Shown: positions 10,382 through 18,487 of the stretch, piece by piece | Layout: every line of letters starts with the position of its first letter | Numbering within the stretch: the stretch's first letter is position 1 | Source: an uncultured Luteitalea sp. | GTDB lineage: Bacteria; Acidobacteriota; Vicinamibacteria; Vicinamibacterales; Vicinamibacteraceae | Assembly: GCA_934541105.1 (NCBI GenBank) | Contig: CAKTDA010000006.1 | Coordinates: 124,001-188,000, forward strand | DNA length: 64,000 nt | Reading direction: 5' to 3' | The notes under the pieces: generated by a model | What the model was told of the DNA's origin: nothing | What the model saw: only the letters and a program-made list of their open reading frames with translations | Database searches by the model: none | Translations under genes and position numbers: made by a program

Positions 10382-10933
10382 CTACCCGTTCACCTCGTTG
10401 ATGGCCTTCGGGTGCAGGCCCTCGAGGAATGCCTTCGCCTGCGCGATGTCGAAGCGCGGATCGGTGGCCTCGAGGCAGAGGAAGAAGCCCGTTGTCGTTG
10501 CCGTCCGGCGAAACGCCTCGACGTTGAACACCGGGTGATAGGGCTGCGGCAGGCCGTTGAGCGCGAGCATGCCGCCGGCGGTCGCCAGTGCCGAGAGCAG
10601 GATCGTCGTCTCGAACGTCGGGATCGAGAAGGCCACCCAGCTGTTGAGCGGGCGCCCGCCGATGTTGAGCGGGTAGTCGATCACCGACGTCCAGTAGCAG
10701 AGCCCGAAGCCGCCGAGGAGGCCGAGCACGCCGCCCATGAACGTGAGCTTCTGCACGCGGCGGTCGTCGTGGCCGAGCGCCTCGGCCAGCCCGTGCACCG
10801 GGGCCGCCGAATAGGCGTCCATGTGCCGGTAGCCGTCGGCGTATGCCGCCTTGGCAGCGCGGACCAGCTCGGTGGCGTCGTTGAATTCGGCCATCACGCC
10901 GTGCAGTGCCGGCGCCTGCGGGATGTCAGCCAT
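10382..10933 (-). CDS. actD: Alternative complex III subunit ActD (DUF3341)
   Basis: This 183-residue membrane protein has two central helices and the family sequence GLCYWTSVIDYPLNIGGRPLNSW between them. DUF3341 proteins are the ActD subunit, which has two membrane helices and no cofactor. It overlaps actC by 8 bases and precedes actE, in the conserved order A-B-C-D-E-F. Confidence 0.93.
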   Translation of the reverse strand: MADIPQAPALHGVMAEFNDATELVRAAKAAYADGYRHMDAYSAAPVHGLAEALGHDDRRVQKLTFMGGVLGLLGGFGLCYWTSVIDYPLNIGGRPLNSWVAFSIPTFETTILLSALATAGGMLALNGLPQPYHPVFNVEAFRRTATTTGFFLCLEATDPRFDIAQAKAFLEGLHPKAINEVNG

Positions 10934-12308
10934 GGTGCGCGTCCCCCTTGGCGTGGGCGTCCGGCGTGAGCGTGCGGAGCTCGAAGATCGAGATCATGGG
11001 CAGCACACGGATGAACAGGTAGAACAGCGTCAGGAACAGGCCCATCGTGCCGATGAAGGTCGCCCAGTCCCAGCGCGTCGCGTAGTACATGCCCCACGAG
11101 CCGGGCATGAAGTCGCGGTGCAGGGACGTGATGACGATCACGAACCGCTCGAGCCACATGCCGACGTTGACCGCCATGCACACGGCAAACAGCGGCAGCA
11201 CGTTGGTGCGGACCTTCTTCGACCACAGCAGCTGCGGCACCACGCCATTGCAGAAGATCAGCGCCCAGTAGTACCCCGCGTAGGGCCCCGTCATGCGGTT
11301 GACGATCATGTACTCCTCGAACTGGTTGGCGCTGTACCAGCCGAAGAAGGCCTCCATGCAGTAGCCGTAGAAGACGATGAGCCCGGTGGCCAGCGTGACC
11401 TTGGCCATGTTGTCGATGTGCCGCACGGTGATGAAGTCGTGCAGGCCGTAGATGGCGCGCATCGGGATCATCAGCGTGAGCACCATCGCGAAGCCGGCGT
11501 AGATCGCGCCCGCGACGAAGTAGGGCGGGAAGATCGTGGCGTGCCAGCCGGGAATCACCGACACGGCGAAGTCGAAGCTCACCACCGTGTGGACCGAGAG
11601 CACCAGGGGCGTGCTGAGGCCGGCCAGCATCAGCGACGCGGTCTCGTAGCGCTGCCAGTGGATGGCCGATCCGCGCCAGCCGAGCGCGAACACGCCGTAC
11701 AGCCGCTGCGCGATCGGCGACTTCGCGCGGTCGCGCATCGTCGCCAGGTCGGGGATGAGGCCGATGTACCAGAACGTGATCGAGACGATCGCGTACGTGG
11801 ACACCGCGAAGACGTCCCAGATCAGCGGGCTGCGGAAGTTCGGCCACAGCGCCATCGAGTTCGGGTACGGGAACAGCCAGTAGGCCGCGAGCCACGGACG
11901 GCCGGTGTGGAAGATCGGGAAGATGGCCGCGCAGGCCACCGCGAACACCGTCATCGCCTCGGCGGCGCGGTTGATCGACGTGCGCCAGTGCTGCCGGAAC
12001 AGCATCAGGATGGCCGAGATCAGCGTGCCCGCGTGGCCGATGCCGATCCACCAGACGAAGTTGATGATCGCAAAGCCCCAGCCGACCGGGTTGTTGACGC
12101 CCCAGATGCCGGTCCCCCTGAACACCAGGTACGTGAGGGCCACCAGCAGCAGCTGCAGGATGGAGAACCCGATCAGGAACCCGATGAACCAGCTGAAGGG
12201 CGTCCGCCCCGTGATGATCCCGGAGATCTTGTCGGAGATCGACCCGAAGTTGTGCCCCGGCGCCAGGTAGCGCGCGCCTGGTACTGCTTCCTTGGGGTGG
12301 TCTAACAC
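10926..12308 (-). CDS. actC: Alternative complex III subunit ActC (NrfD-like quinone-site subunit)
   Basis: This protein of about 460 residues has ten predicted helices and belongs to the NrfD/PsrC family. Landmarks include FSWFIGFLIGFSILQLLL in helix I and HAGTLISAILMLFRQHWR in helix III. It forms one quinol-binding membrane unit next to ActB. I chose the GTG at 12308, which has GAGG 5 bases upstream. An ATG at 12386 would overlap the actB end by 26 bases and has no visible ribosome binding site. Confidence 0.92.
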   Translation of the reverse strand: MLDHPKEAVPGARYLAPGHNFGSISDKISGIITGRTPFSWFIGFLIGFSILQLLLVALTYLVFRGTGIWGVNNPVGWGFAIINFVWWIGIGHAGTLISAILMLFRQHWRTSINRAAEAMTVFAVACAAIFPIFHTGRPWLAAYWLFPYPNSMALWPNFRSPLIWDVFAVSTYAIVSITFWYIGLIPDLATMRDRAKSPIAQRLYGVFALGWRGSAIHWQRYETASLMLAGLSTPLVLSVHTVVSFDFAVSVIPGWHATIFPPYFVAGAIYAGFAMVLTLMIPMRAIYGLHDFITVRHIDNMAKVTLATGLIVFYGYCMEAFFGWYSANQFEEYMIVNRMTGPYAGYYWALIFCNGVVPQLLWSKKVRTNVLPLFAVCMAVNVGMWLERFVIVITSLHRDFMPGSWGMYYATRWDWATFIGTMGLFLTLFYLFIRVLPMISIFELRTLTPDAHAKGDAHHG

Positions 12309-12313
12309 GGTTG

Positions 12314-12317
12314 CCTC
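12314..12317 (-). promoter_or_regulatory. Ribosome binding site deciding the GTG start of actC
   Basis: GAGG on the minus strand, 5 bases before the GTG at 12308, favours this start over the upstream ATG at 12386. Confidence 0.5.
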
Positions 12318-12360
12318 GCGTCGTCTTCTGTCACTCGTCGCTGCCGGACTCGTCTGGCGG

Positions 12361-15300
12361 TCATGAGCCGTGGGCCTCGCCGGCATGCGCCGGCACGTGC
12401 GCCGCCTCGGGAGAGAGCACCGGGTTGGGGTTGCGCACGGCGGCGAGGTACGTCGTCCGCGGGCGCGTGTTGAGATCCTCGAGCAGGCCGTAGTTGCGCG
12501 GCTCGTTGCGGGCCTTCGCCACCCGGCTGTCCGGGTCGTTCAGGTCGCCGAAATGGATGGCCTGCGTCGGGCATGCCGTCTGGCATGCGGTCTGGACCTC
12601 GCCGTCCCGGATGCGCCGGTCTTCGATCTTCGCCTGCTGGCGCGCCGCGTTGATCCGCTGCACGCAGTAGGTGCACTTCTCCATCACGCCGCGGCTGCGG
12701 ACGGTGACGTCGGGATTGCGCGCCATCTTCAGGGTCGGCGTGTCCCAGTCGGCGTAGAGCAGGAAGTTGAACCGCCGCACCTTGTACGGGCAGTTGTTCG
12801 CGCAGTAGCGCGTGCCCACGCAGCGGTTGTAGACCATGTCGTTCAGCCCTTCCTGGCTGTGCACCGTCGCGGCAACGGGACACACCACCTCGCACGGTGC
12901 GTTCTCGCACTGCATGCAGGGCACGGGCTGATCGTGAATCGTCGGGTTGTCGAGGTCGCCCTCGTAGTAGCGGTCGATGCGCAGCCAGTGCATCTCGCGG
13001 CCCACCGCGACCTGCTGCTTGCCGACGACCGGGATGTTGTTCTCCGACACGCACGCCACGACGCAGGCATTGCACCCGTCGCAGGCGTTGAGGTCGATGA
13101 CCATCCCCCACTTGTACTCGCCGTCGTACCGCCATTCGTTGCCGTGCAGCGTGTCCTCGTACTTCGGGACGTGCGTCATGTGCTGCGCGAACGTCGGATC
13201 GGCCTTGTAGACCGGCAGCGGCGCCGTGCGGACGATCGCGCGCTGCTCCATGTTGAAGTGCATCTGCGTGGTCGCGACGGTGTAGGTGTCACCCGTCGCC
13301 TCCACCTGCGCACCGCTCGTGAACCACGGCGCCGTGGACCGGCGCACGAGGTTGGCGTTGTAGCCGATGCCCGTCCCCACGCGCCCGGCGGCCGAGCGGC
13401 CGTACCCGAGCTGCAGGTTGATCGAGTCGTCGGGATGGCCCGTCTGCACCCACACCGGGCCCGTGATCGACCGGCCGTCAATCGTGACCGTCGCCACGGT
13501 CGCCTGGTACGTCGTGACCTTCTGCGTCCGCAGGCCCAGGCGCTCGGCCGTGCGCGGACTGACGATGATGACGTTGTCCCAGGTGACCTTGTTGAGCGGC
13601 TTGGGGAGCTCCTGGAGCCAGCCGTTGTTCGCGAAACGCCCGTCGTGGACTGTCGGGTCCGCGCTGAACGTCACCTCGAGGGCGTCGGCCGCCGGGATGG
13701 CCGGAGCGGCCGGGATCGCCGACGGGGCGCCGAGCGCCACCGGTGCGGCCGCGGTGCCCGACACGAATCCGTCGTGGACGGCGCGCCGCCAGAACTTCTC
13801 GAAATCGGCAAACGGGGCGCCGTCGGGATCGGTGAGCGTGCCCTCCCCGAATTGCGCCTCCCAATGGGCACGGACGGTTTCATACGCCGTCGCCGCCGGG
13901 TTGTCGCCAAACACTGCGAACAGTTCGTGGACGCCCCTTGCGGTGGTGTAGAGCGGCTCGATGAGCGGCTGCACGAGGCTCACGGTGCCGTCGAATGCGC
14001 GCAGGTCGCTCCACGACTCGAGGTAGTGGGTCAGCGGCACGTGCCACTGGCACCGGATGGCCGTCTCGTCGTGATGGAGGCCGGCGTGCACGCGCACGGC
14101 AACCTTCTTCAACTGGTCGGCAAAGCCGAGATCCACCGGCGCGTCGTACACCGGGTTCACGCCCACCATCACCAGCACGTCGACCTTGCCGGCGTGCATG
14201 TCGCCGACGAGTTCGCCGATCGTGCCCGTGCGGCCCTCGACGCGGAACGCCTGCGACGGCAGGTAGTCCACGGTGCTGCCCACGGCGCCGAGCGCCTGGT
14301 TCATTGCCGCCGCGAGCACCTGGACGGCAGCCGACTGGTGGTCGCCCGCCACGACGAGCGCCCGCGCGCCGGCTGCGCGGAGGTCCGCGACGACCGCGCC
14401 AATCCACTCCTGCGACACCTTCGCCGGCAGCGTGCCGGCCGACACACCGGCGACGCCGAGTGCTGCCGCCACGGCGCGCGCGACCGCGTCCACGTCCGCC
14501 GCACGCAGGGCAATGCGGTGATCGGCCTTGGTGCCCGTGTTCGTCGTCCGGCTCTCCACCATGTAGAGCCGGTTCATCGTCGTGCCGCCGGCCTCGAGGC
14601 GGCGGCGGTCCGCAAACGCGCGTGCATCGCGCAGCTCCGCAGGACCGCTGTCGTTGAAGTCGGCGTCGAGCGACAGGATGACGTCGGCGTTCTCGAGCTT
14701 CAGCACCGGCTCGACGCGCTGGCCGAACGCCTGCTCGAAGGCCGAGGCGACGTCACGGCCGGCCGGCTCGTACTGGATCCAGCGCGCCTCGGGATAGATG
14801 CCGAGAATCGCCTCGATCTGCGCACCGAGCGTCGGCGACGTGACCGTCCCGGTCAGGAAGCGGAGTCCGGCGCCGTTGACGGCCTGCTGCGCACCGAGCG
14901 CGCCCGTCATCGCGGCCTGGAAGTCGGGCAGCGACCGGATCTCCCCCTGATACAGCAGCGTCTGCGACCGGTCGGGGTCGTAGAGGTCGAGAATCGACGC
15001 CTGCGCGTAGCGGCTCGTGCCGCCGCCGCTCGCGGGATGCTCCGGATTGGGCTCGATCTTGATGGGACGCCCGTGATGGCTCACGGCGAGCACGGGCTCG
15101 GCGAACCCGTCGCGCGGCATGGCCGTGGCGAACAGCTGCGTCTTGCCGGGCACGAAGCCCTCGGGCGCCACGACGTACGGCACGATGTGCTCGGCAGGCT
15201 GGCGGGTGCAGCCGGTCACGCCGGCAAGCGCCAGCGAGGCCCCCATCAGCTTGAGGAACTGCCGCCGGCCGGCCGGATCGCTCCACTCGGACGCGTGCTC

Positions 15301-15429
15301 GGGGAACTCGCGCTGCAGGTACTGCTGGAACTCCGGGGTCTCGGCGACTTCGTCCAGGCTGCGCCAGAACGTGGGGCCGGAAGCCGTGGCGAGCCGGGCG
15401 CGGATGGCCGACAGATCGATATCACTCAT
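12361..15429 (-). CDS. actB: Alternative complex III subunit ActB: molybdopterin-oxidoreductase-like domain fused to an iron-sulfur domain
   Basis: This 1022-residue protein carries a Tat-like signal (RRQFLKLMGASLALAG, near residues 57-72) followed by a lipobox-like Cys. Residues about 80-730 form a molybdopterin oxidoreductase domain that in this family binds no molybdenum cofactor. Residues about 770-990 form a ferredoxin-like domain with Cys groups CDGCNACVVAC, CMQCENAPCEVVCP, CVGTRYCANNCP, CTYCVQ and CQTACP, enough for four FeS clusters. Electrons from quinol pass through these clusters to the hemes of ActA and ActE. The ATG at 15429 is preferred; a TTG at 15438 is also possible. The reading frame is intact. 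Confidence 0.96.
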   Translation of the reverse strand: MSDIDLSAIRARLATASGPTFWRSLDEVAETPEFQQYLQREFPEHASEWSDPAGRRQFLKLMGASLALAGVTGCTRQPAEHIVPYVVAPEGFVPGKTQLFATAMPRDGFAEPVLAVSHHGRPIKIEPNPEHPASGGGTSRYAQASILDLYDPDRSQTLLYQGEIRSLPDFQAAMTGALGAQQAVNGAGLRFLTGTVTSPTLGAQIEAILGIYPEARWIQYEPAGRDVASAFEQAFGQRVEPVLKLENADVILSLDADFNDSGPAELRDARAFADRRRLEAGGTTMNRLYMVESRTTNTGTKADHRIALRAADVDAVARAVAAALGVAGVSAGTLPAKVSQEWIGAVVADLRAAGARALVVAGDHQSAAVQVLAAAMNQALGAVGSTVDYLPSQAFRVEGRTGTIGELVGDMHAGKVDVLVMVGVNPVYDAPVDLGFADQLKKVAVRVHAGLHHDETAIRCQWHVPLTHYLESWSDLRAFDGTVSLVQPLIEPLYTTARGVHELFAVFGDNPAATAYETVRAHWEAQFGEGTLTDPDGAPFADFEKFWRRAVHDGFVSGTAAAPVALGAPSAIPAAPAIPAADALEVTFSADPTVHDGRFANNGWLQELPKPLNKVTWDNVIIVSPRTAERLGLRTQKVTTYQATVATVTIDGRSITGPVWVQTGHPDDSINLQLGYGRSAAGRVGTGIGYNANLVRRSTAPWFTSGAQVEATGDTYTVATTQMHFNMEQRAIVRTAPLPVYKADPTFAQHMTHVPKYEDTLHGNEWRYDGEYKWGMVIDLNACDGCNACVVACVSENNIPVVGKQQVAVGREMHWLRIDRYYEGDLDNPTIHDQPVPCMQCENAPCEVVCPVAATVHSQEGLNDMVYNRCVGTRYCANNCPYKVRRFNFLLYADWDTPTLKMARNPDVTVRSRGVMEKCTYCVQRINAARQQAKIEDRRIRDGEVQTACQTACPTQAIHFGDLNDPDSRVAKARNEPRNYGLLEDLNTRPRTTYLAAVRNPNPVLSPEAAHVPAHAGEAHGS

Positions 15430-15522
15430 GGTTGGCAACGAAAGCCCGCCACACAGGCAGCGGGGCAGACGACCGCACGGGCCGGTCGATCAGGTCCGTC
15501 TCATGCACGATGCGGATGACGG

Positions 15523-16173
15523 TCACCGGTGGCACGTCGAACAGGCCGTCAGGCTCTGGATCTTGTATTCCTGCACCAACTTGCGGCCGACCTCGAGCTG
15601 ATCGCCGTCGGGCTGGTACCCCATCGTGAACACCGCCTCGCGCGGGCGCACGTACTTCTCGGGGCTCCGGTGGCAGTCGAGGCACCACTCCATCTGGAGC
15701 GAATTGACCTGCTGGATGCCGGGCATCTGGTCGATGCGGCCGTGGCAGGTCTCGCACCCCATGCCCTTCTTCACGTGGACCGAGTGGTTGAAGTAGACGA
15801 AGTCCGGCAGGTCGTGGACCCGTGTCCACTGCAGCGACTCGCCGCTCTGCAGGCTCGCACGCACCGGCTCGAGATACGGGCTCTGCGACCAGATCTGGCT
15901 GTGGCAGTTCATGCACGTCTTTGTCGGCGGGATGTTGGCCGACGCGGCCACTTCGACCGACGTGTGGCAGTACCGGCAGTCGATGCCCATGCCGCCCACG
16001 TGGTGGAGGTGACTGAACTGCACGGGCTGGTCGACGTTCGAGTTCGCACCCGTCACGTAGTCGGATCGCATCGACATCCCGACGATCGACACCACCAGAC
16101 CGCCGAACAGCAGCAGTCCGACAAGTGAGAAGCGGGCGATGGCGTTGGCACTGCGCGGGAAAATCTGGGCCAT
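15523..16173 (-). CDS. actA: Alternative complex III subunit ActA, pentaheme cytochrome c
   Basis: This 216-residue protein has one N-terminal membrane anchor (about 12-34) and five CxxCH sites: CRYCH, CMNCH, CETCH, CLDCH and CSTCH. The last lies two residues from the C-terminus. Extra His residues (SHLHHVGG, NHSVH) are likely sixth ligands. ActA opens the complex III operon, and its upstream region faces the disulfide oxidoreductase gene. Confidence 0.95.
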   Translation of the reverse strand: MAQIFPRSANAIARFSLVGLLLFGGLVVSIVGMSMRSDYVTGANSNVDQPVQFSHLHHVGGMGIDCRYCHTSVEVAASANIPPTKTCMNCHSQIWSQSPYLEPVRASLQSGESLQWTRVHDLPDFVYFNHSVHVKKGMGCETCHGRIDQMPGIQQVNSLQMEWCLDCHRSPEKYVRPREAVFTMGYQPDGDQLEVGRKLVQEYKIQSLTACSTCHR

Positions 16174-16338
16174 GGTTCAGGAAGCGGCACGCCGTGCGCC
16201 GGACGCGCAAAGGCGGGCGTATTCTGTCACAAAAGTCGCGCACCGGGCGATTCGTGCAGCGCGATCCTCCGAGATGTCTGCCGAACTGTCAAATGTCGGG
16301 CTTGAGGGCGCACCGGACCTCCGGCATAAGATCGCCAC
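16174..16338. promoter_or_regulatory. Divergent promoter region between the complex III operon and a disulfide oxidoreductase
   Basis: These 165 bases separate the minus-strand actA start from the plus-strand gene at 16339. They must hold the promoter of the complex III operon, but I see no clear sigma-70 consensus for it. A possible box for the plus-strand gene is listed separately. No RNA gene is visible here. Confidence 0.5.
16302..16332 (+). promoter_or_regulatory. Possible promoter giving a near-leaderless transcript
   Basis: TTGAGG (16302-16307) and TAAGAT (16327-16332) resemble -35 and -10 boxes with a long 19-base spacer. A start about 7 bases after the -10 would fall on the GTG at 16339, so the mRNA could be leaderless. 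No ribosome binding site is visible in front of that GTG. Confidence 0.35.
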
Positions 16339-16986
16339 GTGAGCTACTTCGGCGACGACGAGATGCGGGCGCTGACCGAGCGGCTGGCGGGCATGACCGG
16401 CCCCGTGCGGCTCGTGTTCTTCACCCAGGCCTTCGGCTGCGACACCTGCGCCACGACCAGGCGCATCCTCGACGACCTGACGCGGGCCAACCCGCTCGTC
16501 AGCCTCGAGGAGAAGAACATGGTGCTCGACACGGCCGACGTCGAGCAGTACGGCATCCTCGCCGCCCCGGGCGTGGCCATCATCGGGGACCGCGACCGCG
16601 GCCTGCGCTTCTACGGCGCGCCCGATGGCTACGAACTCGTGTCGCTGCTCGAAGGCGTGCTCCTGGCCTCGGCAGGCGAGTCGGGCCTCACCGAGGAGTC
16701 GCGCGAACTCGTGGCCACGCTTGCCGAGCCGCGGACACTCCAGGTCTTCTCGACGCCGACCTGCCCGCACTGCCCCCGCGCCGTCCGCCTCGCCTGGCAG
16801 CTCGCCATTGAAAGCGACCTCGTCACGGCCGCAGCCATCTCGGCCGTCGAGTATCCCGACCTCGTCAGGCGATTCCGCGTCTCGGGCGTGCCCAAGACCG
16901 TCATCAACGAGGACGCCGACATCCTCGGCGCCGTCCCGGAGCCTCAGTTCGTCGAAGCCGTCGTCAAGGCCACGAGCGCCGTGTAA
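16339..16986 (+). CDS. Protein disulfide oxidoreductase with two thioredoxin folds
   Basis: The 215 residues form two tandem thioredoxin/glutaredoxin-like halves. The first has CDTC (near 34-37) and the second has CPHC (near 137-140) with a cis-Pro region SGVPKTVI. This is the architecture of the protein disulfide oxidoreductase family, first described in thermophiles, and of the N-terminal part of AhpF. It has no signal peptide, so it acts in the cytoplasm. Start codon is GTG. Its divergent position next to a multiheme cytochrome operon suggests a role in redox control or cytochrome maturation, but that is inference. Confidence 0.85.
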   Translation: MSYFGDDEMRALTERLAGMTGPVRLVFFTQAFGCDTCATTRRILDDLTRANPLVSLEEKNMVLDTADVEQYGILAAPGVAIIGDRDRGLRFYGAPDGYELVSLLEGVLLASAGESGLTEESRELVATLAEPRTLQVFSTPTCPHCPRAVRLAWQLAIESDLVTAAAISAVEYPDLVRRFRVSGVPKTVINEDADILGAVPEPQFVEAVVKATSAV

Positions 16987-17002
16987 GGCGGCCCCCACGC
17001 CG

Positions 17003-18487
17003 TCAGTACTTCGGCCGCAGGTCCCTGATCCCCTCGTACACGGGCATCTGGTCGGGTCCGGCTTCCCGTGACACCGCATCGAGCAACTGCTCGAGCTCGG
17101 TGCGGTGCACCGCATGCGCCGGGTCGGCAATCAGGTTCCGCAACTCGTACGGATCGGCCGTGATGTCGTAGAGCTCGGCCGTGAACCGGTCCGGTGTGCC
17201 GTCGCCGTTCGGGTACCGAATCAGCTTGAACCGATCCGTCCGCACGCCCCGCACGTTCGGCGTGTAGGGAAACTGCGACTCGTAGTTGTATTCGTAGAGG
17301 AACGCCGTGCGGACCGGCGCGGATTCGCCGCGCAGCAGGTCCGCGAGCGACCGCCCGGAGATGCCGTCCAGGGGCGGCGCGCCCGCGATCTCGATGAGCG
17401 TCGGCGCGACGTCGTGGTTGAGCACCATCGGATCGACGAGCGTGCCGGCCTTCACCATGGGCGGGTACCGCACGATCAGCGGCACCCTGATGCTCTCCTC
17501 GTACATGGTCCGCTTGTCCACGCGGCCGTGCTCGCCGAGGACGAACCCGTTGTCGCTCGTGAAGACGATCACCGTGGTGTCGAGCTGTCCCGTCTCGCGC
17601 AGCGTCTCGTAGATGCGGCCGACGCTCTCGTCAACCGAGAGCAGCGTCGCGAGGTACGCGCGGACGAACGCGTCGTGCTCCTGCAGGTCGTAGAGCGGGC
17701 CCTGCGCGCCGTGCCAGGTCTTCAGGCTCTCCTCGAGCCAGGCCGGCTTGCCGTCGGCCGCCCTGTAGCTGCCGTAGTTGGCCGGCTTGCGGATGGCAAA
17801 CCCGTCGAGCGCGTGCGCGAACCGGGGCTCCGGCTCGATCGGGCCGCCGTGCGGTGCCTTCTGCCCGACCACGAGCAGCCACGGGCGCTCGTGGCGCCTG
17901 CCGATCCACTCGACGGCATGGTCGGTGACGACGGTCGTGTAGTAGCCGGGGATTGCCTGCGACGTGCCGTTGATGTTGAAGGTGTTGTCGTTGTAGTTGC
18001 CTTGCCCGCGGTGGCTCATCCAGTGGTCGAAGCCAGGACGCCGTGCGTCGTTGTCCTCGCCCATGTGCCACTTGCCGATGTATGCGGTCTCGTACCCGGC
18101 CTCCTGGAGGCGCCGCGGGTAGCTCGGGAGCTCGTTCGGATACTCGGTGAAGTTGTCGGCGACCTTGTGCCCCCGCGCGTACCGGCCGCTCAGGAGCGAG
18201 GCACGACTCGGCGAGCACAGCGACGTCGTGACGAAGGCGTTGCGGAAGCGCGCGCCCTCGTTCGCCAGCCGATCGAGGTTGGGCGTCTCGAACCACGGGA
18301 ACAGCGCATCGTCGCCCTGCTCGCGCTGCACGACGCCGAGCGCATCCCAGCGCTGGTCGTCGGTCAGGATCACGAGCACGTTGGGCCGCGTCGGTTCGAC
18401 CGGCGCCGGTGGAGCCGGCTGCGAGCAGGCCGCTGCCATGCAGGCGGCGACGGCGAGCACCATGTACAACGGCATCCGCATTCTCAT
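17003..18487 (-). CDS. Exported lipoprotein sulfatase (family S1)
   Basis: This 494-residue protein starts with a lipoprotein signal (Cys in AAACS near residue 18). The sulfatase fold begins with NVLVILTDDQRWDALG, where the paired Asp residues bind calcium. The formylglycine site is CSPSR in TTSLCSPSRASLLSGRY. Further metal ligands lie in FTSDNGFVLGEHG. It hydrolyses sulfate esters, probably of polysaccharides; the substrate is not visible. The start ATG overlaps the stop of the upstream cytochrome/propeller gene as ATGA, so the two are translated together. No maturation enzyme gene (FGE or anSME) is in the window. Confidence 0.92.
   Translation of the reverse strand: MRMRMPLYMVLAVAACMAAACSQPAPPAPVEPTRPNVLVILTDDQRWDALGVVQREQGDDALFPWFETPNLDRLANEGARFRNAFVTTSLCSPSRASLLSGRYARGHKVADNFTEYPNELPSYPRRLQEAGYETAYIGKWHMGEDNDARRPGFDHWMSHRGQGNYNDNTFNINGTSQAIPGYYTTVVTDHAVEWIGRRHERPWLLVVGQKAPHGGPIEPEPRFAHALDGFAIRKPANYGSYRAADGKPAWLEESLKTWHGAQGPLYDLQEHDAFVRAYLATLLSVDESVGRIYETLRETGQLDTTVIVFTSDNGFVLGEHGRVDKRTMYEESIRVPLIVRYPPMVKAGTLVDPMVLNHDVAPTLIEIAGAPPLDGISGRSLADLLRGESAPVRTAFLYEYNYESQFPYTPNVRGVRTDRFKLIRYPNGDGTPDRFTAELYDITADPYELRNLIADPAHAVHRTELEQLLDAVSREAGPDQMPVYEGIRDLRPKY

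Noticed and set aside
12370..15519. A 1049-residue open frame on the plus strand
   Set aside because: It is antisense to the intact actB gene, and its translation is Arg/His/Val-rich without any family motif, as expected of a shadow frame in GC-rich DNA.
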